Source: Tigriopus japonicus
Taxonomy: Eukaryota > Arthropoda > Copepoda > Harpacticoida > Harpacticidae
NCBI GenBank assembly: GCA_010645155.1
Contig: JAAGOF010000041.1
Coordinates: forward strand, 204,109-268,108
DNA: 64,000 nucleotides
Reading direction: 5' to 3'
This document shows positions 60,712 to 64,000 of this stretch, piece after piece. The notes beneath the pieces were generated by a model. That model was not told the origin of the DNA. It did no database searches and worked only from the letters and a program-made list of their open reading frames with translations. Position 1 is the first letter of the stretch, and every line of letters begins with the position of its first letter. The translations under genes were made by a program, and so were the position numbers.

Positions 60712-61671
60712 TTAATACGTTTTACCGTATACTTCATTGTTAATAAAGTTAGTAGCCAGTGGCTTCTCCCTTCTTCTCCAATTCTGTAGTGTTCTTGGCA
60801 TGCTGAGACACAAGTTTTGGAGTAACATTGGGGATAATTTTTCCCATGTTCTTTTCAATTGTTTTTTCAAACCATCCAAAGTAGCTTGTGAGGGCAGTTT
60901 GTTGACCTCTTCTTTAAGAATTGCCCACAGATTTTCAATGGCATTAAGTTTGGGAGAATTCCCTGGCCATTCCCCCTTCCTATAATACTGCAGAAAATAC
61001 TGATCCATCCACTTGTAATTGTGTATGGTGCAATGAGGAGGAGCGTTGTCTTGAATAAAAATTGCTCGAGTCATCGCTGGGACAATTTTTCTTGATACAA
61101 TTGGTCCAAAATTATATCTTCTGTTGAGTGCCCCATACCCTTCTTTGGCTAAAATGCTCTCCCAATTTGTGCAACCAGAAGGAACAAAGTGCAATTTTGA
61201 CACCCCACGAGATGAAAACATCCACCACACCATGAATTTTGGGCTGTTCTTAATCATCTGGCAAGTTTCAGTCTATTTGGAATCTTGAGCCCAAGTTCGA
61301 TTGGTCATAGAGTTTGGCTTTGGGTAGAGATAGAAGTAACTTTCATCACTCCAAATAATGTTGAGCCAATCATCTTTGCTCCAATGGGCGTGGTCCCAAG
61401 CAAATTCGATGCTCACACCTTTCATTTTTTGGGTCAATCTGAGCGTGCGTGGCCTTGCATAGAAGTGGAGGCCTAAACTGTTCTTTAAATGGCACCAAAC
61501 AGTCTCACTGGACACTTGGTGACCTTTTTGTGTTAATCGTTTAGCCAATTTCCAAGTTGATTGACCTCATTTTCCAATACTTTTTAAATTGACAATTTTG
61601 GCCACTTTCGAGATTGTTGATGGGCGACCTGACCTGGGTTTGTCTCGCAGAGATTTTCCATTCTTGAATTT
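60712..61671 (-). pseudogene. Tc1/mariner-like transposase, DD37E spacing, with premature stops
   Basis: Minus strand: a GRPS hinge between DNA-binding helices, WSKDDWLNIIWSDES (first D), RAIFIQDNAPPH (second D) and WPGNSPKLNAIENLW (E). There are 37 residues between the second D and the E, versus 34 in classic Tc1. In-frame stops at 61569-61567 (TGA) and 61275-61273 (TAG) break the frame, and another stop at 61674-61672 lies upstream, before the first helix-turn-helix would be complete. Terminal inverted repeats could not be located. Spacing of 37 recalls the DD37E group reported from arthropods. Confidence 0.85.
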
Positions 61672-62039
61672 CTACCCTCATCCTTGGGCGGACCTAACAG
61701 AAACCCCCCATATTTTGGTCACCTGGAGCTGTGTGGTGCCACTCTTTAGGATGCCTACATACAGCTATGTTGCGTACGTCCAAAGTAGCCATGACTGACT
61801 TCAGTAAACATCATGTTACACCAGAAAGTAGTACCAATCTTAATTCGCCATTATAATCAAGTGCTTGATTCTAAATGCTAACGGGTTGACTGAATGGCGT
61901 ACAGAGAAAAGGGGCAAACAGTGTTTTTGTTGATTTTCCCCAACGTGCCCTGTTTAGTAAAAATGAATCGAGCATTAAAAAACAAGGAGACAAAGATTTA
62001 TGTGTCACCCTTTACTTAATATCCGTAGAAAGACCAATT

Positions 62040-62214
62040 GTTTTATTGCGACTCTTGGTCATGTCATGGCGCTTTAAAAAAAGGATATATGTAAAATCAT
62101 ATAACAATGTAAAAAGACATGTCAGATGTTAAAATAATAATGTTAAAAACACATTAAAAATAGTTACGTAAAATCATGATATCCCAGTGAGTTGACTAGA
62201 ATGTGTTTCAGCAG
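62040..62214 (-). mobile_element. LINE-B 3' UTR, third copy
   Basis: Minus strand: TGAAACACATTCTAGTCAAC ... CATGACCAAGAGTCGCAATA, matching the 3' UTRs at 16440-16622 and 58690-58830. Confidence 0.65.
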
Positions 62215-62610
62215 AAAGACCAATTGTATAAGTGGATTTAAATCCTGGCCTAGTTACGTAAAAGCAAGTCATTAAACAGGCCAAAAAACGAGGTCGTTGT
62301 GATAATGCAAAATATGCCTCCTCGACGTTGTTCAACGTTTTAGGGGTTTGTAGAATTGATCGAGCCACTCTGTACTTTGCTCTCTCTCGTGTAAAAGGAA
62401 GCTGATTAAAAACCATTCGATTCTTATCATCTATCCGAAGTAGTCTTCATTCCATCTTGTCTTTCGTTATACTACATGGCGCAGCGATAAGCGTTGAACC
62501 ACGCCCCGTATCAATCCTTACACATTGTCACGCCCTCCTTTACCCGTGGTGTCGAAAAAGTACGTCATCTTTGCCACAGTTCTACGTCACGTTCGGTGGT
62601 TATCGACAAA

Positions 62611-64000
62611 ATGGGACTCAAGGAGCAGGCCATGAATCGTAAGTCACAAATCTCCAAGAAATTGAAACTTATTCAAGACTTGAATAGACCAGACGCGGAT
62701 GTCGACCGTCTTTGGCGTCTTCTATCAGAGGCCGAAACAAAACTCGACGAGATGATGGATTTATATGACGGTATTGCCAGCGAGAAGACACTGGAAGTTG
62801 AAATAAAGACCATCAACGAAGAGAAAATCAAAGCAACAGATGAATATTCCGCGAAAATCGCCAATGTAGCAATGTCTTTGATGTCCAGAAATACAACGTC
62901 ATCGTCCCATAATTCTGCTTCCACAAGCATGACTCTCTCATCTGAGAGGACTCCTCAATTCAAGCCCGTGTCTGATATGAAGCCCCCAATGCTATCGGTG
63001 GAGGCTGAACCGTACGAGATGAGGGTATGGTTAATTAAGTTCCAAGCATACTATAATACATCTCACATTGAGGTGTTGGGCTTAGCAGAACAAAAATCAA
63101 TGTTCCGTAACTTCATGGAAAGTAATCTCTGGACCGCCATCGACACTGACCTTGAAAATGCCACTTCAATTGAGGCTTGTTACCTCGTGGTTGAAAAACA
63201 TTTCCTCGAGTTAAAACCACTCTTCACTCGACGTTTGGCCCTTTTCCAATTGAAGAAAGATGGACGTTCATTCAAGGACTTCATGTCCGATCTTAACCGA
63301 CAAGCTCGTGAAGCCGAACTGACATCAATCACTTCGAGCCAACTCCTCACGTTCCTGGCTTTAGCCGGTTGCCGGGATGATCCAGTTCTATTTGCCAAAC
63401 TCCGGGAACTTAAAGATCCACTAATGATCGATTTGGCTACGAGGGCTGCCCTCCATGAAGGGATTCTCAAGGATACATCACTGTTGACCTCTCCTGTTAT
63501 GAATGTTCAATGCATGGAATCTGCGGAGGCAATCCTTGCAGCCATTGCCAGTGGTTGTGGCGGCTGCGGCCGCCCACATGCAAGAGAACATTGCCCATTC
63601 CGTGACAGACCATGTTATGTATGTGGTAAGGTCGGACACATCAAGCAATTTTGCCGTCAACGAAGTCCTTCCCATTCTCCAAGGCCAAACCCTAGCCGCG
63701 GTCGTGAACGTGAGAGAAGACGACGAGACTCGCCTGGGGTCAAGTATGATGGTGAATCAAGCAGGTCACCTTCCACTGCCCACTTGAATACTGTTTCGTT
63801 GGAGTCAAAGTCCTCGTCAAAAATGGAGTTGATTAAGATCCAATGCACCAACCAATCTGGTGAACAGTTTGCGATCACTGGATTACCAGATTCTGGAGCA
63901 GCTCGAACTGTCGTCCCCGTTGGAGCTTGCCCAAAGAATACAATATTGTCTCAATCACGCACAGTCCTGAGTGCAGCTAACGGCACGCCAATCCGCAATA
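62611..64000 (+). CDS. Ty3/Gypsy-like gag-protease ORF, open at the window end
   Basis: The ATG at 62611 opens a frame that runs to the edge without a stop (about 463 codons). It has an N-terminal helical region, a gag core (MRVWLIKFQAYYNTS, LALFQLKKDGRSFKDFMSDL), a CCHC zinc knuckle CYVCGKVGHIKQFC, an Arg/Ser-rich linker, and the start of a retroviral-type aspartic protease, GLPDSGAARTVVP. No frameshift is visible, unlike the Gypsy copies at 15061 and 48222, so this may be a young element. The rest of pol lies beyond the window. Confidence 0.82.
   Translation, partial: MGLKEQAMNRKSQISKKLKLIQDLNRPDADVDRLWRLLSEAETKLDEMMDLYDGIASEKTLEVEIKTINEEKIKATDEYSAKIANVAMSLMSRNTTSSSHNSASTSMTLSSERTPQFKPVSDMKPPMLSVEAEPYEMRVWLIKFQAYYNTSHIEVLGLAEQKSMFRNFMESNLWTAIDTDLENATSIEACYLVVEKHFLELKPLFTRRLALFQLKKDGRSFKDFMSDLNRQAREAELTSITSSQLLTFLALAGCRDDPVLFAKLRELKDPLMIDLATRAALHEGILKDTSLLTSPVMNVQCMESAEAILAAIASGCGGCGRPHAREHCPFRDRPCYVCGKVGHIKQFCRQRSPSHSPRPNPSRGRERERRRRDSPGVKYDGESSRSPSTAHLNTVSLESKSSSKMELIKIQCTNQSGEQFAITGLPDSGAARTVVPVGACPKNTILSQSRTVLSAANGTPIRN

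Overview
The window is eukaryotic: AT-rich, with genes split into exons by GT-AG introns of either 60-80 nt or several kb, and with very dense interspersed repeats. The gene families suggest an arthropod: an insect/crustacean-type gustatory receptor, arthropod-style Ty3/Gypsy elements and a mariner/Tc1-like transposase. The short introns and modular TSP1/lectin genes would suit a small crustacean such as a copepod, but that placement is inference. There are no prokaryotic operons, rRNAs or CRISPR arrays. An 881-base assembly gap (N) lies at 46985-47865.

Protein-coding layout. (1) 1403-7442, minus strand: a six-exon secreted protein of about 370 aa with a signal peptide, three thrombospondin type-1 (TSP1) repeats, one Cys-rich module (called 'CC module' here) and a stunted C-type-lectin-like tail (gene A). 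(2) 18905-20242, plus strand: a seven-transmembrane gustatory-receptor-like gene of two exons. (3) 26522-44421, plus strand: a paralogue of gene A with 18 exons and about 1292 codons (gene B). It has the same signal-TSP1-TSP1-TSP1 front end followed by five tandem [CC module + C-type-lectin-like domain] units. Every internal exon begins and ends in phase 1, the signature of extracellular module shuffling. Genes A and B diverge from each other with the receptor gene between them. All other long reading frames are transposon-derived or repeat artefacts.

Mobile DNA. LINE-A (five 3' fragments) and SINE-A (three copies) share the same 3' tail, and one locus is a SINE-head/LINE chimera. LINE-B is a 541-codon reverse transcriptase ORF at 16623-18248 with two further 3'-end copies. 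Ty3/Gypsy pieces lie at 15061-16114 (integrase/RNase H, minus), 48222-50345 (broken gag-pol) and 62611-64000 (open gag-protease running off the edge). A broken DD37E-type mariner/Tc1 transposase is at 60712-61671. SINE-B (tRNA head, CAAA tail) occurs twice.

Non-autonomous DNA elements are abundant. They include a 450-bp full-length palindrome with 7-bp target duplications (three complete copies and one cut by the window edge), a 166-bp element with a 7-bp duplication nested in another element, a 464-bp hAT-like element with an 8-bp duplication inside LINE-A, a ~538-bp element with 8-bp duplications (two complete copies), a ~650-bp G-rich-terminus element, and several smaller inverted-repeat elements. 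Tandem arrays have periods of 17, 19, 22, 26, 29, 31 (twice) and ~205 bp, and there is an isolated GC-rich island at 12816-13268. Many of these sit inside the long introns of genes A and B.
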